Shown: piece by piece, positions 7,843-16,455 of the stretch
Layout: each line of letters starts with the position of its first letter
Position numbering within the stretch: the first letter of the stretch is position 1
From: Bacillaceae bacterium SAS-127
GTDB taxonomy: Bacteria > Bacillota > Bacilli > Bacillales > Domibacillaceae
Assembly: GCA_002261155.1 (NCBI GenBank)
Contig: NKXN01000016.1
Coordinates: 1 to 48,951, forward strand
DNA length: 48,951 nucleotides
Direction of reading: 5' to 3'
Notes under the pieces: model-generated
Told to the model about the DNA's origin: nothing
Seen by the model: only the letters and a program-made list of their open reading frames with translations
Databases searched by the model: none
Made by a program: the position numbers and the translations under genes

Positions 7843-9858
7843 TTATGAAAGCTGAGTTGTGAACATTGGATGCTCAATAATCTTTGTGACACTAGGTTCA
7901 ATGCTGCGAAGTTCGTAATACTTGCCCCAACATCCTTTTTCTAAAAACTTTCCTCGTTCTCGATCTCCGAATTCTCTATCGGTTACAAGTAAAATCCATT
8001 GTGAGCATACTTCTGGTAAGAAGCTTAATAAATTCATTTCATGCTGGGATGATAAGCGGCCAAATGGCGTATCCATGAATAACGGCATTTCTAACGCTGC
8101 ATGACCTCCCGCTACTTGCGCTAACGCTGTAATAAAACTTAAGGATAATACTTGGCGCTGTCCTTGAGAAATGTTTGCTAAGAAGGAATGACCGTAGCTG
8201 TTTAATACTTCTAACGAGTAGTCTTTTTTGATTTTCACTTCTTGAATATTCATATTTCCGCTCTCATCTAATAGTTGATGGAGGTTGCTCGTGGTCACCT
8301 TTTCTAAATCAGCAATAATTATTTTCTCAAATTCTTTTATCATACGGTTAATCGCTTTTACTGCTTTCGCTGTTTCTTCCTGCTTCTTCGCCAACTTCGC
8401 ATGAACGCCACTTTTTACCTTTAAATCCCGTAATGAAAGTTCAAGCTGTTCTTCTTTACGTTCAAGTTCTTCTAGGTTTTCACATAGTTGTTGCATATAT
8501 AGTTCAACCTTAGCCTTTTGCTCGTACACATCATTTCGTTCTTTATTTAGAGAAGCTAAATCTTCTATACCAGTATCAGACAGTTGTTTATTCAAGCTTT
8601 CAACTTGCTGGTGAACAGATTCCAACTCGTAGTCTTTCTTACTAACTTCATCGAGTTTATACTTTAAATCTTGTTCTTTATCTTCAAGAAAACCAATAAG
8701 TTGCGTAACATTTGCCAATAGTTCATGAAAAGCTTTCTTTTCGGCATTTCGAATGGCCACTTTTTCTAATCTCATAAGTGAGTCGTATTCTTTAGAACCT
8801 TCTTGTAACACCGTACCGCAAACACACGTTAAATTACTGAGCAACTTTTGAATAAACTCTAAACTAACATCCGGTTGCTCTGCTTGATAGTCCAACACAA
8901 TCTCCAACTTCGTTTTAACAGCATACAGAATGTCTTTTGCCAACAATAACGACAATGTATGATTAAAGCTGACTAAATGCTGCACCGCCTCTTTCTGCTC
9001 AATTTTCTTTATTTGAAGAAGCTCTTCTTTCTGCTTTAACTCTTTAATTTTTTGTTCTTCTTCCTGAAACTGTTCTAGTTGTCTAGTAAGCTGGTGCAAT
9101 CGATTTTCTACTTCAGCAAGTTGTCCCCCCGCTGCTTCCAGTTCTGTTTTGGATTTCTCTTTCACTTCAGCATTCGCTAACTTTTCTTGTAGTTTCTTTT
9201 GATAATCACCAGAAGAATGTTTTTGCAATTCTTTAAGAAGTTGTTTATCTAGCGCCTGCAATACTTCTTGTGATTTTAACAAGTCATCGATCTTCAATAA
9301 GTTTTTGATTCCTTTTGCGATTTCTTTGCGCTGTTGCTCCGATGCTCTTGTAAGGCGTTCAATACGTTCTCCATCGAAGAAGAAATAGTTTTTTACTCGT
9401 TCATCTAATATTTCATTTACAAATTGTTGAATTTCTTCTTTATCTGTGACTGTACTTCCATTTGTCACATCTTTTAACTCTACATAGTGTAACCTTTCAA
9501 TTACGTTCCCTTTGTCACCTTGTACCGCGAACAAAGAACGGCTAAGAGAATATGAATGATGATTATGAAGAAAATCTATAATAACTGTACACGTAACTCC
9601 TTGTTTCTCTCCTTCATAATCTTCTTTAAGTGCCTTTGTGTTCGTCAAAATAATTTCTTCTTTTCCATCAGCATCTTGCTCTAAATACATATCCCCGTAT
9701 AAAGCAAAGAGAAGACCGCGGTAAATTCCTGTTTTACCGCGACCATTTTCACCTAGAATCACTGTAACGAGCCTTTTATTATCTACTCCTGCAAATGTAA
9801 TACTCTGTGTTCCGTAAAACTGCCTGAAGTGATGAAAGGTGATTTTTTGAATGAACAT
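7843..9858 (-). CDS. DndD/SMC-like AAA ATPase with central coiled coil
   Basis: This 671-residue ABC/SMC-type ATPase resembles DndD. Walker A is GENGRGKTG at 36-44, and the DndD hallmark FFFDGERIERL is at 159-169. Long coiled coils cover about 200-300 and 375-515 and flank a CVCG pair at 345-348, placed like the zinc-hook cysteines of Rad50-type proteins. The ABC signature ISQGQRQVLSL (563-573) and Walker B LFMDTPFGRLS (593-603) complete the head. Such proteins bind DNA and couple ATP hydrolysis to modification or defence. It starts behind AGGAGGTGCAAAT. DndA, DndB and DndC are absent, so this is not a standard phosphorothioation cluster. It lies between the 55-aa and 148-aa genes. Confidence 0.9.
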   Translation of the reverse strand: MFIQKITFHHFRQFYGTQSITFAGVDNKRLVTVILGENGRGKTGIYRGLLFALYGDMYLEQDADGKEEIILTNTKALKEDYEGEKQGVTCTVIIDFLHNHHSYSLSRSLFAVQGDKGNVIERLHYVELKDVTNGSTVTDKEEIQQFVNEILDERVKNYFFFDGERIERLTRASEQQRKEIAKGIKNLLKIDDLLKSQEVLQALDKQLLKELQKHSSGDYQKKLQEKLANAEVKEKSKTELEAAGGQLAEVENRLHQLTRQLEQFQEEEQKIKELKQKEELLQIKKIEQKEAVQHLVSFNHTLSLLLAKDILYAVKTKLEIVLDYQAEQPDVSLEFIQKLLSNLTCVCGTVLQEGSKEYDSLMRLEKVAIRNAEKKAFHELLANVTQLIGFLEDKEQDLKYKLDEVSKKDYELESVHQQVESLNKQLSDTGIEDLASLNKERNDVYEQKAKVELYMQQLCENLEELERKEEQLELSLRDLKVKSGVHAKLAKKQEETAKAVKAINRMIKEFEKIIIADLEKVTTSNLHQLLDESGNMNIQEVKIKKDYSLEVLNSYGHSFLANISQGQRQVLSLSFITALAQVAGGHAALEMPLFMDTPFGRLSSQHEMNLLSFLPEVCSQWILLVTDREFGDRERGKFLEKGCWGKYYELRSIEPSVTKIIEHPMFTTQLS

Positions 9859-9882
9859 ATTTGCACCTCCTGTATGTCATAT

Positions 9883-10050
9883 TTATAAGAAACTATCAAT
9901 ATCTCTATCTAGTTTTTTTAATAAAGCTTGCGTAGATAATTTTCTTCGTGTACTTACTAGCTCAACTGTTTTTAATATAATTTTCTTCGTTGTTTCTTCT
10001 TGGGCCTGTAAGTATGGCTCCAATTTCTCTTTTAATTCCTCTCCTTGCAT
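9883..10050 (-). CDS. 55-residue helical protein between giant gene and ATPase
   Basis: An ATG six bases after the giant gene's stop codon opens a 55-codon frame that runs MQGEELKEKLEPYLQAQEE and ends DRDIDSFL, stopping 24 nt before the ATPase start. The product is charged and probably one long or two short helices, with no membrane segment or cysteines. GGAGATG overlaps the upstream stop and could act as the ribosome site, with a somewhat long spacer. It fills the only gap in an otherwise tightly packed operon. I do not recognise the family and infer a small structural partner of the ATPase or the giant protein. Confidence 0.7.
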   Translation of the reverse strand: MQGEELKEKLEPYLQAQEETTKKIILKTVELVSTRRKLSTQALLKKLDRDIDSFL

Positions 10051-10056
10051 AGAACA

Positions 10057-13000
10057 TCACATCTCCATTAAATGTTTTGAAATCAACTCATCACCCTTTC
10101 TAATGAAAGGCGCTTCTCCTTGTGCTAACAACGTTTCTGTTTCAAATAAAAGTTCTCCGTCATGAGAAAAATTGTATTGTATTAATTTTTTTCTTATCTC
10201 TGTTACTTTCGCAGATCCACCAAATTCTTGAACTAATACATACTGAATGAAGTCAGCATCGGATTGGATACTATTTGCATTCATCTTATCTACTACAATC
10301 ATCCCTTTAGAACCAAGCAGAAGGAATTGTTCATCTTTTTTGAGACAATCTATCAACAAATCACTTGTCCAAGGTAATCCTCCATCAAGCTCTGGCAAGT
10401 TCTCTAATAAACCTTGTTCTACTAAAACAAATGGATTATCTTTTACGTTCTGCTCTCTTTCTAGCAATTTGAGCATCGTATCCTTTAAAACACGTTTCTT
10501 CTCCCTATTCCATCCAATGGTTTCTTCATGCACATATTCAGCATATTGGCCGCTCGTATAGTACAAAATTTTATTAGAGAGTCGTAAGGAAACATCAAGC
10601 GCATTTTCACGAGCACCTACTTCATTTACAAGCCAATCCATTACTTCCTCTCTTGAAACTTCATACCCCTGTTCCAAAATATATTCCTCTACTAAGGACG
10701 TAATACTAATACTTTCCAACTCGCTACCTGGTTTTACTATATGCGGATAACGAGGAAACATAAATCGATCTGCGTAGCGTGAGCGAAGTAGATAATACAG
10801 TAAGTAACTTGTATGGATGTCATGTGCAATACAATACGATTCAAATTCTTTAAACAATCCACTTATTTGTAATTGAGCAAGGTTATTCATTTTTTCTTCT
10901 ATACGAAGCGCAATCGGCTCCAGTACGTTTTTCGGGAAATTCTGATAAAACTCTAATAATGTATAATAACCAAAGTCACTTTGAATAATATCTTTCGTAC
11001 TCGATAAAGTGAATTCTACAGTAAATGGCTTCCAACCACTGTTTGTGATAAATTCATCCCTAATCTCTTTTACACTAACTTGCTGATTTCTACTCCGAAT
11101 GAATCCTCGAATTAAGTCGGCATTTCTTATACTTCCAGTTCCTCCTATTTGAATAACCTTCGGAAACTTTGGCAATGAAATTCGATCTGAACCATACCTT
11201 CTTAATAAGGAATATAGTGCATATTCTGTCGGCACATTATTCTCAAGCAAAGCATCTTTATATTGCTCGAATAAATAAGTCACTGTAATAACAAGCTTTT
11301 TTCGCAATTTACTTTCGGCTTCTTTCGCAATCATTTCAATAAGCTCTTCGTCTGGTGTAACGAAGCACTTATGAATATAAATGCCTCTTCCCCATAAATG
11401 TACATTCTCTAAAAATTCATCTCGCGTACAAATAGCCGGAAAATCTCTTTCTCCGCGGAACAAGTCCGGTATAATCGCATTTGCTCGTTCATTTAACATC
11501 GCATACTCTTTATACACTTCTACACCATTCGGAAATTGTCTTAGTACCATTTCTGCTATATCCGCTTTCGTAGACTTACTTAAAACGTACTCATTGTGAG
11601 CTGTACAATACATCATTTCATCACTCATGTGTTTCACAAGTAACGAAGATATTGCTAGCTCCTGAGCAAGACGATCTAGCATGACTCCATACTCGTCTGC
11701 TTTCAACGTTCGTCCTTTTAACCGCTCAGTAAGAATACTACTGATCTGCCTTTCAATATCTTGTAATTCATTTCGCTCAAATGTGGTCAATAAACGGTTA
11801 TTAAAACACATATACACATTTTCCGATTCTAACATTTCTAAAAGTAAATACTGACAAAAGTCCTCATATGTTAACATATTATTTTCAATAACCTTATCGT
11901 TACACTCTAAGCGTTTTTGAAGCATCTCCAACCACACACTAGCTTTCAACCTAATCTTCTCAGCTGAATTTTTAACAATCTGTCTAATTCTTTCTCGCGT
12001 TACATCATGATTTTGAGCACTTTCTTCTAGCGTCGGACGTTTTCCTTTTAACGTACCTTCGTACCTTTCACGTAAAATAGATAATGCTTTTTCATTTATC
12101 TTGAGCTGTTTATGAATAGCACCAGTGTCCAACATAACCTGTAGAGATTCCTGTAGGCTTTGTAGCTCATACGCCATTCTTTCCTCTTCTGTCATACTTG
12201 AGTAAAAATTTTTATCGGCCTCTCGTTTTTCAGCATCCTTTACTTTTTCTTTTACGTGTTCAAAAAACTTCTTCACAACAAGATTCCCAACTCCAGGAAG
12301 TTTTTTCAACTCTAGTAAATCAATGGGTAGTTCATTGTATGCATAAATTCCTTCACCATTTAGCTTTTCTATAATAGATGGGCAACTTAAAAAGTCACCA
12401 ACTTCTAAAGAATCTTTCTGTAAAATAGCCGGAATTTCTACACGTTCTCCATTCAAGATCACTTCTTCCCCTTGTACACCCATCAGCTCAGCTATTACTT
12501 CTATTTCTTCCGGTTCTCTTAGTTCTGCTAACTGCTTAAAAAACTTCTCTATTACTTTAGGTCCAACACCTTGCATTTGCTCTCGCAATAATAATAAGTC
12601 TTTAGGTAATTCGCCTATTGTATGAATGTGAAAATTCTCACGCAACTGCCTCACAAAGTTATTACATCCGGCAATTAATTCCGTCGTAATTTCCACTTCT
12701 TTTACCGAAGCAGGTAAAGATAAGCATTGCTTGCCCATATATACTGTAAATTCTTCTATGGTAGTTTCTCTTTCCTCTATTTCTGTATGTAAAACTTCTT
12801 GTTTTTCATTAGAAACGTCTCGCTTTAAACAGCCTAAAAACTCCTGAAAAGACTCCATCGTAAGCCATTTTACCGAAAGTACTGGTAATCCATTTAATTG
12901 CTTCATTTTTCTTACACCGAATTTTGCAAATAAATCCACTAAGTTTGGTGGGAATCTTGTACTTAACATTTCATCTTGTTCGCTCTCTACGATCACAAGC

Positions 13001-14217
13001 TCTTTCTCTTTATCATGAGATAAATTCACAAGTTTAGCTAAATTCCCTTCATACTCACAACCTAAAAACCATAGCTGTATTACTAAATTATGAAAGTCTT
13101 GCTTATCTCTTCTATACCACTGACGTAAATGATCGTCCTGAATATCCCCAAATGTTTCAAGATGTAGATGTTTACCAAATAAACTAACTGGACTGTCTGC
13201 ATATTCCGAAATGCTAACTTGTTTCAATACAGCGGGAATAATAAGCTGACGACCAAACTCTCTTTTTTCATTCACTTTTTGGAATACTAATTCCTTTGAA
13301 GGAGGATCTTGGTTCACATTAAGTGGTTCAACCTTTGCTTCATTTTTCACATTGCTTTTTTGAACCGCATTTTCACTTGCTTTTTTTGTTTTCCCCATTA
13401 AAAACCATGCTGGCTTATTTCTCGTAGCACGCCCACCTTTTGCTGTAAAACGGAAATAAACGCGGTGTGCTTTCAAAGGATCTAATACCTCCTTTAACTC
13501 CCAGCCACCTAGTAACCAAAGTGTGCCACCAGAAGAACGTTTGTCAATTACTTCAATATTATGTTCTTGTAAGTAATTCATCAGATCAAACTGAGCTTGT
13601 TCTGCCAAGACTTCTTTTTCTTCTAACTCACTCCTCTGCTCTATGATAGATTGTTGTAGCTCTTTCTTTTCTTCTTTCTCTTGCGTTAACTTGAACAGTT
13701 CTTCCTGCATTTCTTGAAGTTTTGCTTCAAGTGTTTTTTCTAAAGTCGCCGCTACCGTTTGTGTAATTTCTTCTGTATTAATAGTCTTTTCCTGAATAGG
13801 CTTCGGACTCTCATATTTTGGCGCCTCAAACTCAAAGTCTCCGTATAATTCCATGAACCACACAGCTAAATCATATGTAAATCGGTGCGCTTTTAAAGCA
13901 TCTTCCACACTACCAAAATGCATTTCATGGACTGCTTTATTCCCCATCTTGCGAATCCACTCAAATCGAAAGTGAATTTCTTCATTCAATAGCCCTTCTC
14001 GATACAATTTCTGTACACGCTCTACATGCTTCATGTCGTAATATACACTAATATTTTCAGTCTCCATTACGCACTTTGCTAATTTTTCTGCAAAAAGTCT
14101 CGCTTTTGATAGCACAGATTGCCCATCACTATACACTTGCTTCTCTAAAGCTTCTGCGATAACAGCTAGATCTTTATAATTTGGCTTTAAAAAAGAAAGT
14201 AAAAAAGTGCCCTCCAT
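10057..14217 (-). CDS. 1386-residue HEPN-like / HhH / sigma4-HTH multidomain protein
   Basis: I do not recognise the full protein. Residues ~15-125 look like a DUF4145/HEPN domain as found at HsdR N-termini (WIRKMGNKAVHEMHFGS at 87-103). A charged coiled coil follows at ~150-215, then a conserved-looking block IDKRSSGGTLWLLGGWELKE (224-243). Two helix-hairpin-helix-like motifs occur (LREQMQGVGPKVIEKFF, 544-560; LKKLPGVGNLVVKKFF, 637-652). An HTH like sigma-70 region 4 is at ~705-757 (TLEESAQNHDVTRERIRQIV). The C-terminal 600 residues contain a repeated unit (about 996-1085 and 1134-1225, both with a YxLLR..Y.DR..-P..P pattern). The ensemble suggests DNA binding and no helicase motifs are visible. 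The ATG at 14217 is the only in-frame choice. It heads the cluster. Confidence 0.85.
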   Translation of the reverse strand: MEGTFLLSFLKPNYKDLAVIAEALEKQVYSDGQSVLSKARLFAEKLAKCVMETENISVYYDMKHVERVQKLYREGLLNEEIHFRFEWIRKMGNKAVHEMHFGSVEDALKAHRFTYDLAVWFMELYGDFEFEAPKYESPKPIQEKTINTEEITQTVAATLEKTLEAKLQEMQEELFKLTQEKEEKKELQQSIIEQRSELEEKEVLAEQAQFDLMNYLQEHNIEVIDKRSSGGTLWLLGGWELKEVLDPLKAHRVYFRFTAKGGRATRNKPAWFLMGKTKKASENAVQKSNVKNEAKVEPLNVNQDPPSKELVFQKVNEKREFGRQLIIPAVLKQVSISEYADSPVSLFGKHLHLETFGDIQDDHLRQWYRRDKQDFHNLVIQLWFLGCEYEGNLAKLVNLSHDKEKELVIVESEQDEMLSTRFPPNLVDLFAKFGVRKMKQLNGLPVLSVKWLTMESFQEFLGCLKRDVSNEKQEVLHTEIEERETTIEEFTVYMGKQCLSLPASVKEVEITTELIAGCNNFVRQLRENFHIHTIGELPKDLLLLREQMQGVGPKVIEKFFKQLAELREPEEIEVIAELMGVQGEEVILNGERVEIPAILQKDSLEVGDFLSCPSIIEKLNGEGIYAYNELPIDLLELKKLPGVGNLVVKKFFEHVKEKVKDAEKREADKNFYSSMTEEERMAYELQSLQESLQVMLDTGAIHKQLKINEKALSILRERYEGTLKGKRPTLEESAQNHDVTRERIRQIVKNSAEKIRLKASVWLEMLQKRLECNDKVIENNMLTYEDFCQYLLLEMLESENVYMCFNNRLLTTFERNELQDIERQISSILTERLKGRTLKADEYGVMLDRLAQELAISSLLVKHMSDEMMYCTAHNEYVLSKSTKADIAEMVLRQFPNGVEVYKEYAMLNERANAIIPDLFRGERDFPAICTRDEFLENVHLWGRGIYIHKCFVTPDEELIEMIAKEAESKLRKKLVITVTYLFEQYKDALLENNVPTEYALYSLLRRYGSDRISLPKFPKVIQIGGTGSIRNADLIRGFIRSRNQQVSVKEIRDEFITNSGWKPFTVEFTLSSTKDIIQSDFGYYTLLEFYQNFPKNVLEPIALRIEEKMNNLAQLQISGLFKEFESYCIAHDIHTSYLLYYLLRSRYADRFMFPRYPHIVKPGSELESISITSLVEEYILEQGYEVSREEVMDWLVNEVGARENALDVSLRLSNKILYYTSGQYAEYVHEETIGWNREKKRVLKDTMLKLLEREQNVKDNPFVLVEQGLLENLPELDGGLPWTSDLLIDCLKKDEQFLLLGSKGMIVVDKMNANSIQSDADFIQYVLVQEFGGSAKVTEIRKKLIQYNFSHDGELLFETETLLAQGEAPFIRKGDELISKHLMEM

Positions 14218-14259
14218 AAAACTCTTTCATTCCTTTCCTCCTAGTATTTCAAACAGTCC

Positions 14260-14445
14260 GTTTTATTCTCACACATAAAGTGAAACTTCATCCCCCACGG
14301 ATTGTTAGTTGAACGGACCGGACGTTTACGGGCTGTTGATCTCCCACCTATATGTCTGCGCTTCTTCTGCCGTGTTGAGGTGGGAGTCTTACAGCCCGTT
14401 AATGCGGGATAAACTATACTGACACCAAACATGATAACATCCTAA
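14260..14445 (-). mobile_element. Relic resembling an IS200/IS605 right end (omega-RNA-like folds)
   Basis: The region contains a nested inverted repeat, GGGCTGT (14330-14336) with ACAGCCC (14391-14397) and inside it CTCCCACCT (14341-14349) with AGGTGGGAG (14378-14386), next to a small stem CCCG/CGGG (14395-14408). A compact multi-stem block with a CCCGTTAATGCGGG hairpin is what I associate with the right end/guide-RNA scaffold downstream of tnpB genes in Bacillaceae. No tnpA or tnpB is present, so this would be a solo end. The minus-strand ORF through it (14241-14432) is probably not a protein. Base composition is visibly more GC-rich than the neighbours. Confidence 0.4.
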
Positions 14446-14568
14446 ATTTTGATATATTTGTATAGCTTTCTTCATCATATCATCAAATATGGCAATCATA
14501 ACGTCAATTTTATTTTCATTATTCTTTTTTAGATTTTTTGCTCCAAAAACTCTTCTCATTCTTGTCTC

Positions 14569-15516
14569 TCAAAATGAACCATATAATTCTAACAACTTTC
14601 GACTTTCTTCAATAATTTCCTCCTGCAAAAATTTAGGAGCTACTACTTTTGCAGATGCCCCCATACCAAGAATCCATTTCTTTATCGATTCTTTACCACT
14701 CATCGTTGCACGAAAGTGAATACTCTTGTCAGAGTGATATTCAATAGTTTGATTTTCTCCCCAAATAGATTCTGGTACAGAGACAGAGAACGGTGGATAA
14801 ATCAATAATTCCACTTCCAATGGCTCATTCATAATACCGAACTTAGGAAACTCTTTTCGAATATCAAAGCTCTCAGGAATGATATATGTATCATACAAAA
14901 TTTGAATGTTTTTTATTCGTGACAATTTGAATATGCGAATATCATTTCTATCATTACACATAGCAATGCAGTAAAAAAACTCATTGTAGTGTACAAATCC
15001 ATATGGATCAATAATACGCTCCGATTTTTCACCGGATCGTTTTGTATACTGGATTTTCACCTTACAATTTGTTAACAAAGCCTCTTGTAACTGTAAATAT
15101 TTTTTATTTTCATTTGAGAACTCATAATTTGGTTTGGATCGTTGAACAAAGTAAATGTAACGATCTCTATCCGTTTCAAGCTTACGAAGTGCGTTTAATT
15201 TATCTAAAGCTACTTGTGCATCCTGAGAATAAACGATATTTCCTCTTGATAAAAGCTGCTTAATAGAAAAAGTTAGAGCTCGCATTTCTTTCTGGGACAT
15301 ATTTCTAATTGGGAATAAAGACGTACTTGAAATGTAGTAACCACCGTTCCTACCTTTTTCACTTTCAATGAAAATACCGGCCATTTCTATTTCATCACGA
15401 TAAATACGAATCATACGTTCTTTTACTTCCAATTCTTTTGCTAACTCGCTAATTTTCATTTTTCCTCTTGCATGAAGCAGTTCAATCATACGAAGAGAAT
15501 TGCTTAGTTTACTCAT
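14569..15516 (-). CDS. WYL-domain transcriptional regulator (HTH_11 + WYL)
   Basis: This ~315-residue regulator has an N-terminal winged helix of the HTH_11 type (MKISELAKELEVKERMIRIY) and a C-terminal WYL-type ligand-sensing domain (PYGFVHYNEFFYCIAMC, RIFKLSRI) with a WCX-like tail. I start at the ATG at 15516, preceded by GAGGAGG at a normal distance; the longer frame up to 15543 lacks a better site. Family members such as BrxR and CapW bind operators upstream of defence operons and sense nucleic acid or other ligands. This gene lies immediately upstream of, and in the same orientation as, the giant-gene cluster, so it is a plausible switch for it. That link is inference. Confidence 0.88.
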   Translation of the reverse strand: MSKLSNSLRMIELLHARGKMKISELAKELEVKERMIRIYRDEIEMAGIFIESEKGRNGGYYISSTSLFPIRNMSQKEMRALTFSIKQLLSRGNIVYSQDAQVALDKLNALRKLETDRDRYIYFVQRSKPNYEFSNENKKYLQLQEALLTNCKVKIQYTKRSGEKSERIIDPYGFVHYNEFFYCIAMCNDRNDIRIFKLSRIKNIQILYDTYIIPESFDIRKEFPKFGIMNEPLEVELLIYPPFSVSVPESIWGENQTIEYHSDKSIHFRATMSGKESIKKWILGMGASAKVVAPKFLQEEIIEESRKLLELYGSF

Positions 15517-15618
15517 GTATTTCCTCCTCAAACAACATCCCATAGAAAAATCATCTTACTAATAAACAGATAACGAATGTGCTTTCTTTTTACTACCTAC
15601 TATTTATTCTAGAAAAAA

Positions 15619-16344
15619 TCATCGCGACAACTGTTTTCTCATTTTATGTGTTTCTAAGTCTGCTAATCTCACAGGAATCGGTAAGCGACTCTCCTTATTG
15701 ATACAGTTCATGACGATTTCCATACTTGTGTCTAAATCTATCCAATTCCCGCAAGAAACAAAGATTGGCTTCACATTTTTGGTCGTTCTTAAAGTCCGGC
15801 CATAGACTTCATTATTGATGACAATATCGGTGTACGCACTTTTTTCGTTTTCTGGCATAATAAAATCGACTTCTTGAATTTTAAGATAGTTCTTGGCTAC
15901 ACCAATAGTTGGTTTATTTAAGAAAAAAGCAGCTTGTGTAGCAATACCCATATGCCGATAATGCAAGTGCCCATTTCCATCAAACATATATAAATCTGGT
16001 AATTTAGTTAGCTTCTCCACCGCTTCCAATATTAAGGGCAACTCTCGGAAAGCTAAAAAGCCAGGAATATAAGGAGTGGTGATGACTCCATAACTATATA
16101 CGGTTTCAACCACTTCCTTTGTACGATAATCGATCATGACAATGCAGCACGTCCCATACGTTTTATCATTTTCGTCCCAGTAAGCTAAATCTACACCTGC
16201 GATCAATTGTAGCTCTTCTTTTTGAAACTGATTTTCTAATATCACCTTAGGCAATAATTCACTTTGAATATTTGAAAACTCTTTTATTAGTGTTTCTTCA
16301 TCAAAATCTGTTCCATTTGCTAATATATACGGCTTATTCTCCAA
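15619..16344 (-). CDS. nfi: Endonuclease V (deoxyinosine 3' endonuclease)
   Basis: This repair enzyme cleaves DNA one phosphodiester 3' of deaminated adenine (deoxyinosine). Visible family blocks are AGVDLAYWDEND with the first metal-binding Asp, PYIPGFLAFRELP with the catalytic Glu in FRE, and DGNGHLHYRHMGIATQAA, then PTIGVAKNYL. The usual DGHG-x2-HPR block reads DGNG-HLHYR here, a divergence, although the metal-binding Asp is kept. At 241 residues it is slightly longer than E. coli Nfi. It is monocistronic, and a perfect 14-bp palindrome lies ~45 bp upstream of the start. Confidence 0.9.
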   Translation of the reverse strand: MENKPYILANGTDFDEETLIKEFSNIQSELLPKVILENQFQKEELQLIAGVDLAYWDENDKTYGTCCIVMIDYRTKEVVETVYSYGVITTPYIPGFLAFRELPLILEAVEKLTKLPDLYMFDGNGHLHYRHMGIATQAAFFLNKPTIGVAKNYLKIQEVDFIMPENEKSAYTDIVINNEVYGRTLRTTKNVKPIFVSCGNWIDLDTSMEIVMNCINKESRLPIPVRLADLETHKMRKQLSR

Positions 16345-16389
16345 TTGTTTTCACCTCTGAATTAAAGTCAAATCTATCTATAATATAAT

Positions 16390-16403
16390 GTTCTTTAAAG
16401 AAC
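16390..16403. promoter_or_regulatory. Perfect 14-bp palindrome upstream of nfi
   Basis: GTTCTTTAAAGAAC is a perfect palindrome 46-59 bp upstream of the nfi start codon, a position where an operator would overlap the promoter. No regulator binding such a site can be named from the sequence; SOS-type LexA boxes in Bacillus (CGAACN4GTTCG) do not match. Confidence 0.3.
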
Positions 16404-16426
16404 CACTCTCCTATTACTTACTTATG

Positions 16427-16455
16427 TTGGATACTCACCTTCCTTTTGCTATAAT
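16427..16455 (+). promoter_or_regulatory. Candidate sigma-A promoter far upstream of SDR gene
   Basis: TTGGAT (16427-16432) and a perfect TATAAT (16450-16455) are separated by exactly 17 bp on the plus strand. It would transcribe rightwards, leaving a ~365-nt leader before the SDR gene at 16832. The leader shows no convincing gene. Confidence 0.45.

Noticed and set aside
7382-9858. Calling the ATPase and 148-aa gene a Dnd phosphorothioation system
   Set aside because: Only DndD-like features are present. There is no DndC sulfurtransferase, DndB or cysteine desulfurase, and the 148-aa protein does not look like DndE.
7382-14217. Naming the cluster as Lamassu, Septu or another SMC-based defence system
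   Set aside because: Those systems share an SMC-like ATPase but their other subunits (nuclease effectors, HNH proteins) are not seen here, and no database search could be run.
14241-14432. 63-codon minus-strand ORF as a protein gene
   Set aside because: It lies across the strong nested stems, has no ribosome site and an unlikely composition; better explained as a structured element.
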